This document shows, in pieces, positions 16,112 to 24,872 of a stretch of 64,000 bases of DNA. The stretch's first letter is position 1; every line of letters starts with the position of its first letter. A program made the translations under genes and the position numbers. The notes beneath the pieces are model-generated. The model was given only the letters and a program-made list of their open reading frames with translations. It was not told the origin of the DNA and ran no database searches. The stretch covers positions 192 through 64,191 of the forward strand of contig NZ_KB902757.1 of NCBI RefSeq assembly GCF_000379605.1, written 5' to 3'. The stretch is from Rhizobium giardinii bv. giardinii H152. Lineage in GTDB: Bacteria > Pseudomonadota > Alphaproteobacteria > Rhizobiales > Rhizobiaceae.

Positions 16112-17716
16112 ATGGACAGACACGTGAGAGACCCCGACAGCGGCGAAAAGCCGTCCGTTTCCGGGGCGTCGGCAGCAGGCCGCAACGAGGGGCAACCGTC
16201 CCGTTCCGGCAAAGGCAAGCGCAGACGGGGAAAACCGTCGCGCATGGCCTCTGCGAATGCCAGTTCCTCCGGCAATGCCGGAGCAACAGGGCGTCCCGAA
16301 GTGAAAGATGCGACCGGGGAACCGGTCCGCAAACGCAAGCGCAGGCGCCGCGCCAAATCGGGGCAGGGCCAACAGGTGGCCACTGCAATTCATGCCGATG
16401 CTTCCACAACGAAGCCGGCGGCTATTCCCGGTGCCGAGCAGCACTCCAGCCGCAAGCGCAACAAGAAACACCGGCAGCGCCGCAGCCTGCAGGGGAGGCC
16501 GCTTGCGACTGCAGACAAGCGGCCGGGCGCAGAAGCATCCACTCGGGCGCCGCAACCGAACCCTGCGCCGATTGTGCGGGCGGAGGAGCGGCCGGCATTT
16601 TCCCAGATTGCGCGCGAGGACCGCCGCGGGAGCGGCCAGGGCGCGCCCCTGGGTTTTGATTCGGCCTCGCCGCTCTATGCGGCGCTTGATCTTGGTACCA
16701 ACAATTGCCGCCTGTTGATCGCGCAGCCGACGCGACCGGGCCAGTTCCGCGTCGTCGATGCCTTTTCGCGCATCGTGCGACTCGGCGAGGGGCTCGGCGC
16801 CTCCGGCCGCCTGTCGCAGGATGCCATGGACCGCTCGATCGAGGCGCTGAAGGTCTGCGCCGCCAAGCTGAAGACGCGCGACATCCGCAAGACCCGGTTG
16901 ATCGCCACCGAGGCGACCCGCGCTGCCGAAAACGGCGAGGCTTTTCTTGAGCGGGTGCTTGCCGAAACCGGCCTGGAACTCGAGATCATCACCCGTGAGA
17001 CCGAGGCGCGGCTTGCCGTGTCCGGCTGCTCGTCGCTGGTCGGGCGCGAGACGAAATCCGTGGTGCTGTTCGATATCGGTGGCGGCTCCTCGGAGATCGC
17101 CGTCATCAAGATCGGCGAGAATCGCTCCAGCCGCCTTGCCAATCACATCACCCACTGGACATCGCTGCCGGTCGGCGTGGTAACGCTGTCCGAACGCCAT
17201 GGCGGCCAGCATGTCACGCCGGAGAGTTTCGAGGCGATGGTCGTTGAAGTTCAGGGCATGCTCGACAAATTCGACTGCCCGGAAATCCACACGCTCGACA
17301 ATCCCGGCGACGAGAACGGCTTCCACCTGATCGGCACATCCGGCACGGTAACGACGCTCGCCGGCGTCCATCTCGACCTGCCGCGGTATGACCGCCGTAA
17401 AGTCGATGGGTTGTGGCTGTCGGATGACGAGGTTTCGGCCATGCAGGCACGGCTTCTCTCCTGGGATTTCACAGCGCGTGCCGCCAACCCCTGCATCGGC
17501 CCGGATCGCGCCGACCTGGTGCTGGCCGGTTGTGCCATCCTCGAAGCCATTCGCCGCCGCTGGCCGTCGGAACGGATGCGCGTTGCTGACAGGGGCCTGC
17601 GCGAAGGCTTGCTCACCGACATGATGGCCGATGACGGCGTCTGGCGGCGCGGCCGCGCCCGCCGGCCTGCGCGCGGCCCCGCTCCGTACGCTTCCCATGA
17701 AGGAAAGACCCAATGA
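16112..17716 (+). CDS. ppx: Ppx/GppA exopolyphosphatase-family protein with a long basic N-terminal extension
   Basis: The C-terminal 345 residues form a Ppx/GppA ASKHA-fold phosphatase: YAALDLGTNNCRLLIA starting near residue 189, FDIGGGSSEI, and GTSGTVTTLAG. These enzymes cleave polyphosphate or pppGpp. About 185 residues before the domain are low-complexity, rich in Arg, Lys, Ser, Gly and Ala (for example RKRKRRRRAK), and look disordered and nucleic-acid- or polyphosphate-binding. The start is uncertain: the ATG at 16112 is used, but a TTG at 16028 is in frame and neither has a strong ribosome site. The stop overlaps the rlmE start by four bases. Confidence 0.85.
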   Translation: MDRHVRDPDSGEKPSVSGASAAGRNEGQPSRSGKGKRRRGKPSRMASANASSSGNAGATGRPEVKDATGEPVRKRKRRRRAKSGQGQQVATAIHADASTTKPAAIPGAEQHSSRKRNKKHRQRRSLQGRPLATADKRPGAEASTRAPQPNPAPIVRAEERPAFSQIAREDRRGSGQGAPLGFDSASPLYAALDLGTNNCRLLIAQPTRPGQFRVVDAFSRIVRLGEGLGASGRLSQDAMDRSIEALKVCAAKLKTRDIRKTRLIATEATRAAENGEAFLERVLAETGLELEIITRETEARLAVSGCSSLVGRETKSVVLFDIGGGSSEIAVIKIGENRSSRLANHITHWTSLPVGVVTLSERHGGQHVTPESFEAMVVEVQGMLDKFDCPEIHTLDNPGDENGFHLIGTSGTVTTLAGVHLDLPRYDRRKVDGLWLSDDEVSAMQARLLSWDFTARAANPCIGPDRADLVLAGCAILEAIRRRWPSERMRVADRGLREGLLTDMMADDGVWRRGRARRPARGPAPYASHEGKTQ

Positions 17717-18468
17717 CAAAACCCCCGATCGGCGGAAACCGCACCGGGCGCAAGCTTGGCCAGAAGGTCAAGAAGGGCAAGCTGAAGGCGTCGTCGCGGC
17801 GTTGGATCGAGCGGCATATCAACGATCCCTACGTCCAGCGTGCCCAACTCGAAGGCTATCGCGCCCGCGCCGCGTTCAAGCTGCTCGAAATCGACGAGAA
17901 GCACAAGATTCTCTCCGGTGCGCGGCGCATCATCGATCTCGGCGCCGCTCCCGGGAGCTGGTCTCAGATCGCCGCCAACGTGACGCGGTCGACCGACGCG
18001 GAGCCGAAGGTCGTCGCCATTGATTTTCTGGCGATGGATCCGCTGCCGGGCGTCCATATCTTCCAGCTCGATTTTCTCGACCCGACGGCGCCGGACAAGA
18101 TCATGGAGGCCCTCGGCGGCGCGCCGGACCTCGTTCTCTCCGACATGGCGGCTCCGACGACGGGCCACCGCCAGACCGACCATATCCGCACCATGCATCT
18201 CTGCGAGGTCGCAGCCTATTTTGCCATCGACGTTCTGGCGCCGGGCGGCCATTTCCTGGCGAAGACCTTCCAGGGCGGAACCGAGCGCGAGCTTCTCAAT
18301 CTCCTCAAGCAGAATTTCAAGCAGGTGATCCATGTGAAGCCTGCCTCATCGCGGGCGGAATCGGTCGAAATGTTCCTGCTTGCCAAGGGTTTCAAGGGAC
18401 GCCAGGCGGATGGCGGGGCGAGCCGTGAAGACGTCTCGGAAGATCTCGACGAAGCGCCGGCGGAGTAA
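17713..18468 (+). CDS. rlmE: 23S rRNA (uridine-2'-O)-methyltransferase RlmE (FtsJ/RrmJ)
   Basis: A 251-residue RrmJ-type enzyme that methylates the ribose of U2552 in the 23S A loop. The SAM motif is IIDLGAAPGSWSQ at 73-85. The catalytic K-D-K-E set is visible as Lys56 (AAFKLLE), Asp144 (LSDMAAP), Lys184 (LAKTFQ) and Glu219 (SVEMF). The C-terminal 25 residues are acidic and variable. It is translationally coupled to ppx through an ATGA overlap, so the two share a transcript. Confidence 0.95.
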   Translation: MTKPPIGGNRTGRKLGQKVKKGKLKASSRRWIERHINDPYVQRAQLEGYRARAAFKLLEIDEKHKILSGARRIIDLGAAPGSWSQIAANVTRSTDAEPKVVAIDFLAMDPLPGVHIFQLDFLDPTAPDKIMEALGGAPDLVLSDMAAPTTGHRQTDHIRTMHLCEVAAYFAIDVLAPGGHFLAKTFQGGTERELLNLLKQNFKQVIHVKPASSRAESVEMFLLAKGFKGRQADGGASREDVSEDLDEAPAE

Positions 18469-18472
18469 TGCC

Positions 18473-18856
18473 ATGCTTCTTTACGTGACCATCGGCTCCA
18501 ACAATCTTGAGCGTGCACAGGTTTTCTACGATGCGGCCTTGGCTCCGCTCGGGCTGAAACGCCGCAAGCAGGACGATGTCGAGATCGGCTATGGCGCCGA
18601 AAACGATAGCCGCTGCCGGCTGTGGGTCGTCACGCCCCATGACCGGAATGCCGCAACGATCGGCAATGGTTCGATGGTGGCGCTCGACGCTCAGAGCCGG
18701 GCGGATGTCGACGCATTCTATAAGGCGGCACTGGCTCATGGCGGCACCGATGAGGGCGCGCCAGGCCTCAGACCTTTCCATGAGAATTTCTACGCGGCCT
18801 ATGTCCGCGATCCCGATGGCAACAAGCTCTCGGCGGTCTGTGAACGACCGGAATAG
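18473..18856 (+). CDS. VOC (glyoxalase/bleomycin-resistance fold) family protein
   Basis: A 127-residue single VOC domain: LLYVTIGSNNLERAQVFYD at the start and AAYVRDPDGNKLSAVCE at the end, the usual paired beta-alpha-beta-beta-beta units. Members bind a metal and act on small molecules; the substrate here is unknown. The ATG at 18473 lies four bases after the rlmE stop, so it is probably the last gene of the ppx-rlmE transcript. The longer in-frame start lies inside rlmE and is not used by homologues as far as I can judge. Confidence 0.85.
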   Translation: MLLYVTIGSNNLERAQVFYDAALAPLGLKRRKQDDVEIGYGAENDSRCRLWVVTPHDRNAATIGNGSMVALDAQSRADVDAFYKAALAHGGTDEGAPGLRPFHENFYAAYVRDPDGNKLSAVCERPE

Positions 18857-18867
18857 GCATTCCCCCG

Positions 18868-20280
18868 CTATTTGACGGCAATCGTTTCCGTTTCCGGCTC
18901 CTGGTGCCTCCGGTGGCCGGAAACCGAGGCGCCGGCCGTCTTCGACATGCCGATCAGCGGGATGACTGCCGAAAGCGTAATGGCCGAGATCAGCATGAAG
19001 GCGATCTGGAAATCCCTCAGTTCCAGCGTCGATTCCGTGAGCGTCGTCTCGATTTCGAGGATCGCGCCGGCGACGGCAACGCCCAAGGCAAGGCTCATCT
19101 GCTGCAAGACCGCGCTCATCGCGGTCGCCTTGCTGGCATCGGAATCTGGAATGTCGGCGAAGGAAAGCGCGTTGACGCTGGTGAAGAAGAACGAGCGGGC
19201 AAAGCCGCCCATGAGCAGGATGAACGCCATCACCAGATAGGGCGTTGCCGGGGTAAAGAGGCCGTTGGTGAAGGTCAGCACCGTGCCGGTGACGCAGGCG
19301 ACGATCAGCGTTGTCCGGAAGCCGGCGAAGATCAGCACGCGCTTGGCAAAAAATTTCGTCGTCAGCGCCCCGATGGCGCCGACGAAGGTGATCATGCCGG
19401 ATTGGAACGGTGTCAGGCCGAAGCCGACCTGCAGCATCAGCGGCATGAGGAAAGGCACCGCGCCGACCGAGATGCGAAACAGTGTCCCGCCGATCGCCGC
19501 GGCGCGGAAGGCGCTGTCCTTGAATAGGTTGAGGTCGAGCAGCGGCGCCGGGTGCCGCCGCGCATGGCGGACATAGAGAAAGCCGCAAGCAAGGCCGATG
19601 ACGGCGGCCGCGGCACCGATCTGCGGCGGCAGCGCCGGCAGGCTCATCACCGACAGGCCGAACATTGTGCCGGAGGCGGCTATCGCACTCAGAAAGAAGC
19701 CCTTGATGTCGATCGGCGGCGGTGCGGCGCTGTTGATTTCCGGCAGGTAGATGCCCGACAGGATGTAGCCGGCGACGCCGACCGGCACGTTGATGAGAAA
19801 GATCCAGTGCCAGGAAAAATAGGTGGTGATGAAACCGCCGAGCGGCGGTCCCGCCAATGGGCCGACCAGGGCCGGGATCGTCAGCAGCGCCATGGCGCCG
19901 ACCAGTTCGCTGCGCCGCGTGCTGCGAACCAGGACGAGGCGCGCGACCGGCGTCATCATCGCCCCGCCCATGCCCTGCAGGAAGCGTGCGAGAACGAAGG
20001 CAAGGAGGCTGCCGGCGAAGGCACAGAAGATCGAACCGAGGATGAAGACGAGGATGGCCGCGCGAAACACCCGCTTTGCGCCGAACCGGTCGGCCATCCA
20101 GCCGCTCAAGGGAATGAAGATCGCCAGCGACACCATGTAGGAGGTCAGCGCCAGCTTCAGCGTGATCGGTCCGACGCCGAGGTCATGGGCGATCGCGGGC
20201 AGCGAGGTCGCAATGACGGTGGAGTCCATCTGCTCCATGAACAGAGCGACGGCGAGGATCATCGGAACGATGCGATTCAT
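18868..20280 (-). CDS. DHA2-type MFS multidrug efflux transporter
   Basis: A 470-residue inner-membrane protein with about 14 hydrophobic helices. The family motif LDxTVVNVALP is present as EQMDSTVIATSLPAIA near residue 16, followed by GWMADRFGAKRVF between helices 2 and 3 (MFS motif A). These features indicate an EmrB/QacA-type proton-driven drug exporter. The ATG at 20280 places the first helix at the N-terminus; a longer frame reaches 20358 without membrane-protein character. It is convergent with the VOC gene, 11 bases apart. Confidence 0.88.
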   Translation of the reverse strand: MNRIVPMILAVALFMEQMDSTVIATSLPAIAHDLGVGPITLKLALTSYMVSLAIFIPLSGWMADRFGAKRVFRAAILVFILGSIFCAFAGSLLAFVLARFLQGMGGAMMTPVARLVLVRSTRRSELVGAMALLTIPALVGPLAGPPLGGFITTYFSWHWIFLINVPVGVAGYILSGIYLPEINSAAPPPIDIKGFFLSAIAASGTMFGLSVMSLPALPPQIGAAAAVIGLACGFLYVRHARRHPAPLLDLNLFKDSAFRAAAIGGTLFRISVGAVPFLMPLMLQVGFGLTPFQSGMITFVGAIGALTTKFFAKRVLIFAGFRTTLIVACVTGTVLTFTNGLFTPATPYLVMAFILLMGGFARSFFFTSVNALSFADIPDSDASKATAMSAVLQQMSLALGVAVAGAILEIETTLTESTLELRDFQIAFMLISAITLSAVIPLIGMSKTAGASVSGHRRHQEPETETIAVK

Positions 20281-20470
20281 GCAAACGGCCTTGGATGGGT
20301 ACGGCTGAGCGATCGGAACATAGTCTCTTTCGCGCGAAAATCCCGTTACCGCGCTCAACTTGCGATCACATCCGTGTGAGGCCGCCCACTTCCTCTGTCA
20401 AGACCCTAGATGTTGCCTTGCCGAATGGAGGCTGCGGCGCTCCAATTCCGGTAACGGAGGGAGACCATTC

Positions 20471-21463
20471 ATGACCACATCGATTTCCTTGAGCCGCCGC
20501 ACACTGTTTGGCGCGGCAGCAGCAGGTGCATTGGCAATGCCTTTTGTTTGAAACAGGGCCGCCTTTGCGCAGAGCGAACCGAAAGCAGACGGAATGACAT
20601 CACTGGCAGGCAGGACCGATACCTTCAGGATCGGTACCTTCAACGTCACGGTCATCAGCGACGGAATCCGCGTCGGTGAGAAACCGGCAGAAACCTTCGG
20701 CACCGACCAGGCGCCGGAAACGGTTGGCGAGTTGCTGAAGGCGAATTTTCTGCCAACCGACAAGTTCGTCAACGGCTTTTCGCCGACCCTGGTCGATACC
20801 GGGTCGGACGTCGTCCTGTTCGACACCGGTCTCGGCGAGGGCGGGCGGCAGGCCGGTGCGGGACGTTTGCTCGAAGGCTTGAAGGCGGCCGGCTATACGC
20901 CGGACCAGGTCAGCGTCGTCGTCATCACCCATATGCATGGTGACCATATCGGCGGGCTGATGGAGGGCGGCGCACCGGCCTTCAAAAGTGCCCGCTATGT
21001 CGCCGGCCAGGCGGAGTTCGATTTCTGGAAGGACGAGGCCCGTGTCGGAACCCCGGCCGAGAACGGGCACAAGGGCGTCTTGAAAAATGTCGTGCCGCTC
21101 GCGGAAAAGACGGCGTTCATTGGTGACGGCGCGGACGTGGTTCCGGGCATCACCGCCATGGCTGCCTTCGGCCATTCGCCGGGTCATATGATCTTCAGGA
21201 TCGAGTCGGAAGGCAAGGGACTGGTGCTCACCGCCGACACCGCCAATCATTTCGTGCTGTCGCTGCAGCGGCCGGACTGGGAAGTGAAGTTCGACATGGA
21301 TAAGGCGCAGGCCGCCGCGACGCGCAAAAAGGTCTTCGACATGATTGCCACCGACCGGTTGCCCTTCGTCGGTTACCACATGCCGTTCCCCTCGGTCGGT
21401 TTCATCGAAAGGATCGACCAGGGCTATCGCTTCGTGCCGGAGACCTATCAGTTCGAAATCTGA
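20471..21463 (+). pseudogene. Tat-exported metallo-beta-lactamase-fold hydrolase with an in-frame stop in its signal peptide
   Basis: From the ATG at 20471 the frame encodes a twin-arginine signal (SLSRRTLFGAAAAGALAMPF). It then hits TGA at 20549-20551 and continues in the same frame with NRAAFAQ and a complete MBL domain to 21463. The metal motif THMHGDHIGG and the downstream His/Asp ligands are intact. Homologous signals usually have a Trp or other residue here, so TGG to TGA is the simplest change. Translation could restart at the ATG at 20594, but that has no ribosome site and would give an unexported protein. A sequencing error is the alternative. Confidence 0.75.
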
Positions 21464-21498
21464 TCCGCCTGCGATCATGCATTGCACCAAAATCTTGG

Positions 21499-21530
21499 CA
21501 GGCCCGGCGTTTTCGCCGGGCCTTTGCACT
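21499..21530 (+). terminator. Rho-independent terminator after the MBL-fold gene
   Basis: A 10-bp GC-rich stem, AGGCCCGGCG with its complement, closes on a TTTT loop at about 21500-21523. It is followed by a short T-rich stretch. Confidence 0.7.
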
Positions 21531-21650
21531 TTCCATCCCGTCATATCCGTGTTACGAGCCCTCGCCAACTTCCAAGAAACTCTTGCAAGTCTTTCCGGAC
21601 CGTTTCCCAAGACCGTCCGCGGAGCGTTTCATCTATTGAAGGGATTGGCC

Positions 21651-23147
21651 ATGGCTCGCATCATTGAAACGGCAACCGGTCTGGAGGCTCTGACCTTCGA
21701 CGACGTGCTCCTTCAACCGGGACATTCCGAGGTCATGCCGGGGCAGACGAACATCGCCACTCGCATCGCCCAGGACATCGACCTCAACCTTCCGATCCTG
21801 TCCTCCGCCATGGATACCGTCACCGAAGGCCGTCTGGCCATCGCCATGGCGCAGGCGGGCGGCATCGGCGTCATCCACCGCAATCTGACGCCGGTCGAGC
21901 AGGCCGAACAGGTTCGCCAGGTCAAGAAGTTCGAAAGCGGGATGGTCGTCAATCCGGTGACCATCGGCCCCGATGCCACGCTTGCCGATGCGCTCGCCCT
22001 GATGAAGATGTACTCGATCTCCGGCATCCCGGTCGTTGAGAATGCAAGCGGCGGCAAGCCCGGTCGTCTCGTTGGCATCCTCACCAACCGCGACGTCCGC
22101 TTCGCGTCGGATCCGACGCAGAAGATCTATGAACTGATGACCCGGGAAAACCTCATCACGGTCAAGGAAAACGTCGACCAGCAGGAAGCCAAGCGCCTTC
22201 TGCATACGCATCGCATCGAAAAGCTGCTCGTCGTCGACGGCGGCGGGCGTTGCGTCGGCCTGATCACGGTCAAGGACATCGAGAAGTCGCAACTCAATCC
22301 GAATGCTTCCAAGGATGCGCAGGGGCGCCTGCGTGCCGCAGCCGCCATCAGCGTCGGAGACGATGGTATCGAACGGGCCGAGCGGCTGATCGAAGCCGGT
22401 GTCGACCTGATCGTTGTCGACACGGCGCATGGCCATTCCCAGCGTGTCCTCGATGCGGTGACCAAGGTCAAGACGATGTCGAACTCGGTGCGCATCATGG
22501 CCGGCAACGTCGCCACCGCCGATGGTACCAGGGCGCTCATCGATGCCGGCGCTGACGCGGTCAAAGTCGGTATCGGCCCTGGCTCGATCTGCACCACCCG
22601 CATCGTCGCCGGTGTCGGGGTACCGCAACTCGCGGCCATCATGGCAGCGGTCGAAGCTGCGCAGGCGTCGGGTATTCCGGTCATTGCCGATGGCGGTATC
22701 AAGTTCTCCGGCGATCTGGCCAAGGCCATCGCCGCCGGCGCATCCGCCTGCATGATCGGCTCGCTGCTCGCCGGTACCGACGAAAGCCCGGGTGAGGTGT
22801 TCCTCTATCAGGGCCGTTCGTTCAAGGCCTATCGCGGCATGGGGTCGGTCGGCGCCATGGCGCGCGGCTCGGCGGACCGTTATTTCCAGGCGGAAGTGCG
22901 CGACACGCTGAAGCTCGTGCCGGAAGGCATCGAAGGCCAGGTGCCCTACAAGGGCCCGGTCTCCGGCGTGCTGCACCAGCTGGCCGGCGGCCTCAAGGCC
23001 TCGATGGGCTATGTCGGCGGTAAGACCATCAAGGACTTCCAGGAGCGCGCCACCTTCGTGCGCATCTCCGGCGCCGGCCTGCGCGAAAGCCATGCCCATG
23101 ATGTGACGATCACGCGCGAAAGCCCGAACTATCCGGGCGCGGCTTGA
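21651..23147 (+). CDS. guaB: Inosine-5'-monophosphate dehydrogenase
   Basis: A 498-residue enzyme that oxidises IMP to XMP with NAD, the committed step of GMP synthesis. The barrel is interrupted by two CBS domains at about 97-213 (GIPVV, GILTNRD, LLVVD and ITVKDI are visible). The catalytic loop GPGSICTTR carries Cys314, and the flap region has GMGSVGAM. Length is typical. It stands alone: the preceding gene ends at a terminator and a strong terminator follows the stop. Confidence 0.97.
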   Translation: MARIIETATGLEALTFDDVLLQPGHSEVMPGQTNIATRIAQDIDLNLPILSSAMDTVTEGRLAIAMAQAGGIGVIHRNLTPVEQAEQVRQVKKFESGMVVNPVTIGPDATLADALALMKMYSISGIPVVENASGGKPGRLVGILTNRDVRFASDPTQKIYELMTRENLITVKENVDQQEAKRLLHTHRIEKLLVVDGGGRCVGLITVKDIEKSQLNPNASKDAQGRLRAAAAISVGDDGIERAERLIEAGVDLIVVDTAHGHSQRVLDAVTKVKTMSNSVRIMAGNVATADGTRALIDAGADAVKVGIGPGSICTTRIVAGVGVPQLAAIMAAVEAAQASGIPVIADGGIKFSGDLAKAIAAGASACMIGSLLAGTDESPGEVFLYQGRSFKAYRGMGSVGAMARGSADRYFQAEVRDTLKLVPEGIEGQVPYKGPVSGVLHQLAGGLKASMGYVGGKTIKDFQERATFVRISGAGLRESHAHDVTITRESPNYPGAA

Positions 23148-23176
23148 GAATAGCCTGAGGCGCTACAAGACGTTGG

Positions 23177-23207
23177 AAAGCGGCGGAGATGTCTTCGCCG
23201 CTTTTTT
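23177..23207 (+). terminator. Rho-independent terminator after guaB
   Basis: Arms AAAGCGGCG (23177-23185) and CGCCGCTTT (23196-23204) enclose a 10-base loop, and a run of six T follows. It also serves as the end of the convergent LtrA gene, which stops at 23215. Confidence 0.8.
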
Positions 23208-23214
23208 ATTGATC

Positions 23215-24471
23215 TCAATGCCCGAGCGACCGGCGCAGTGCCTCGCTGCCATAATGATGGCCCTTGACCTCATAGCCCAGGACCGGAACGAGCGGCGCGA
23301 ACATCAGGATGATGAGACAGAGCGTCATGCTGACGCCGGCGGCAGCGCAGGCGACCGAGAGTATGACGATCGCCGTCATGCCGGCCATGAGCCAGAGATA
23401 GAACGTTTCCATCTTGCGCAGCAGATAGACGTAGAAACCGAAGATCAGCGATATATAGGCAAAGACCGGTATGGCGACGGTGAGAACCGCCGCCACCGCG
23501 CCGATATGGGCCTTGTGCTCGATATAATAGGCGGCGACGTGGAGACCGGCGCCGGTGGCGGCAATGGCGGCGAAGACCAGCATGTTGCCGTAGCCCCAGA
23601 CGAAGGAACGGTTGCGGAAGACATGCAGCACCCGCCCCGCCGGCAGCAGGAAGTATAGCCACCACATGCCGAATGTCAGGCCGGTGCCGGCAATGCAGAC
23701 GAGAATGGCGTCGAGGTTCCAGCCCTGTTCGCCGGTGATCGCCGAAATCGACGCGACCGTGCCGACGACGCCTTCGCCGAGCGTGATGATCGCCAGCAGG
23801 CCGTAGCGCTCGGCTATGTGATGCGCATGCCAGGGGGTGCCGCCATTCGTGCGTTCGGCGATGACCGGGCCGAGCATTTCGATCAGGGTCAGTGTTACGA
23901 CACACAGGGCCGTTGCGACCAGCGGCATGTCGATGAAGATGGAGATGACCCAGCCGATCTGGGCGATGGAGATGGCGGTCACGTAGGTGAGGCAGGCCTT
24001 GCGCCGCTCCGGGTTCTGCCGGGCAGCCCGCAGCCACTGGAAAATCATCGCTATGCGCATCACGACGTAACCGAGCACCATGACGCTGTTGTTCACATGT
24101 TCGCCATGATCGATCGTTTCGAACATCTGCGGCAGGCCGAGCGCGAGGATGAGCACGCCGACCATCTGGATCATGGTGGTCACCCGGTAGACCCAATCGT
24201 CGGTGTCGAAGGCGGAGGCGAACCAGGAAAAATTCACCCAGGCCCAGCAGACCGCGAACATCGCAAAGCCGAAGCCCATCAGCCCGGAGGCGTAATGGCC
24301 TTCCGCGAGAAAGTGGGCAAGCTGCGAGGCGGCAAGGCCAAAGGCGATGACGAAAGTGAGGTCGAAGAGAAGTTCGAGCGGCGTCGCCACGCGGTGATGC
24401 TCATGCGGGTCGCGTCCGGTCATTGCCGAGACATGATGGTGGGGAAGCGGCTCGGCGGCGTTTTCGGACAT
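23215..24471 (-). CDS. Low temperature requirement protein A (LtrA) family membrane protein
   Basis: A 418-residue polytopic inner-membrane protein. After a His-rich N-terminus it shows VATPLELLFDLTFVIAFG, the LtrA hallmark, then roughly 10-12 transmembrane helices and ERYGLLAIITLGEGV in the middle. The family was named for a Listeria gene needed at low temperature, but its biochemical role is unknown. The ATG at 24471 was chosen for the GAGTGG element upstream; a longer frame adds about 30 variable residues. Confidence 0.85.
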   Translation of the reverse strand: MSENAAEPLPHHHVSAMTGRDPHEHHRVATPLELLFDLTFVIAFGLAASQLAHFLAEGHYASGLMGFGFAMFAVCWAWVNFSWFASAFDTDDWVYRVTTMIQMVGVLILALGLPQMFETIDHGEHVNNSVMVLGYVVMRIAMIFQWLRAARQNPERRKACLTYVTAISIAQIGWVISIFIDMPLVATALCVVTLTLIEMLGPVIAERTNGGTPWHAHHIAERYGLLAIITLGEGVVGTVASISAITGEQGWNLDAILVCIAGTGLTFGMWWLYFLLPAGRVLHVFRNRSFVWGYGNMLVFAAIAATGAGLHVAAYYIEHKAHIGAVAAVLTVAIPVFAYISLIFGFYVYLLRKMETFYLWLMAGMTAIVILSVACAAAGVSMTLCLIILMFAPLVPVLGYEVKGHHYGSEALRRSLGH

Positions 24472-24872
24472 TCGTATTCCACTCGTCATTGGCGGGCGCT
24501 GGTCAAGGCTCCGGTGTTGCAGCATGGACCGAACTTCCCTTATCGGCGAAATGGGAGTCAAGCCGTCCGAGGTTCTGGATTTGGGCCGCCGGCGCCATAA
24601 TCATCGCCTGGCTGGGCGCTCTTCGCCGCGCATCTCGTCACGTTCTGACCGCGAACCGTCGTCACATTCTGTTGCATTGCGCAGTGCACAAGGCTGGATT
24701 ATCATCATCACGGCAGGAAGAAGATGCCGCTTGCATTCGACAAGCATTTGAAACAAATAGCATATTGACCTTCGACAGTCTTTCCGCATTACGAAAACTT
24801 AATCTGTGAAAACGGAACATCCGCCCGGACGTTGCCTGTTCGCATTCGCAGCATTCCAGAGGTAAGCATCCG
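24472..24872. promoter_or_regulatory. Divergent control region of ltrA and the patatin-adc-bdhA operon
   Basis: About 400 bases without a credible gene. The middle carries a near-palindrome rich in TGC, TGCATTGCGCAGTGCA at 24673-24688, whose only mismatch is one symmetric pair. It lies about 185 bases before the patatin start and could be an operator. AT-rich stretches at about 24730-24800 could hold the plus-strand promoter. Confidence 0.4.

Noticed and set aside
21633..23099. Long open frame antisense to guaB
   Set aside because: guaB is unambiguous on the plus strand. GC-rich codon bias keeps the complementary frame open.
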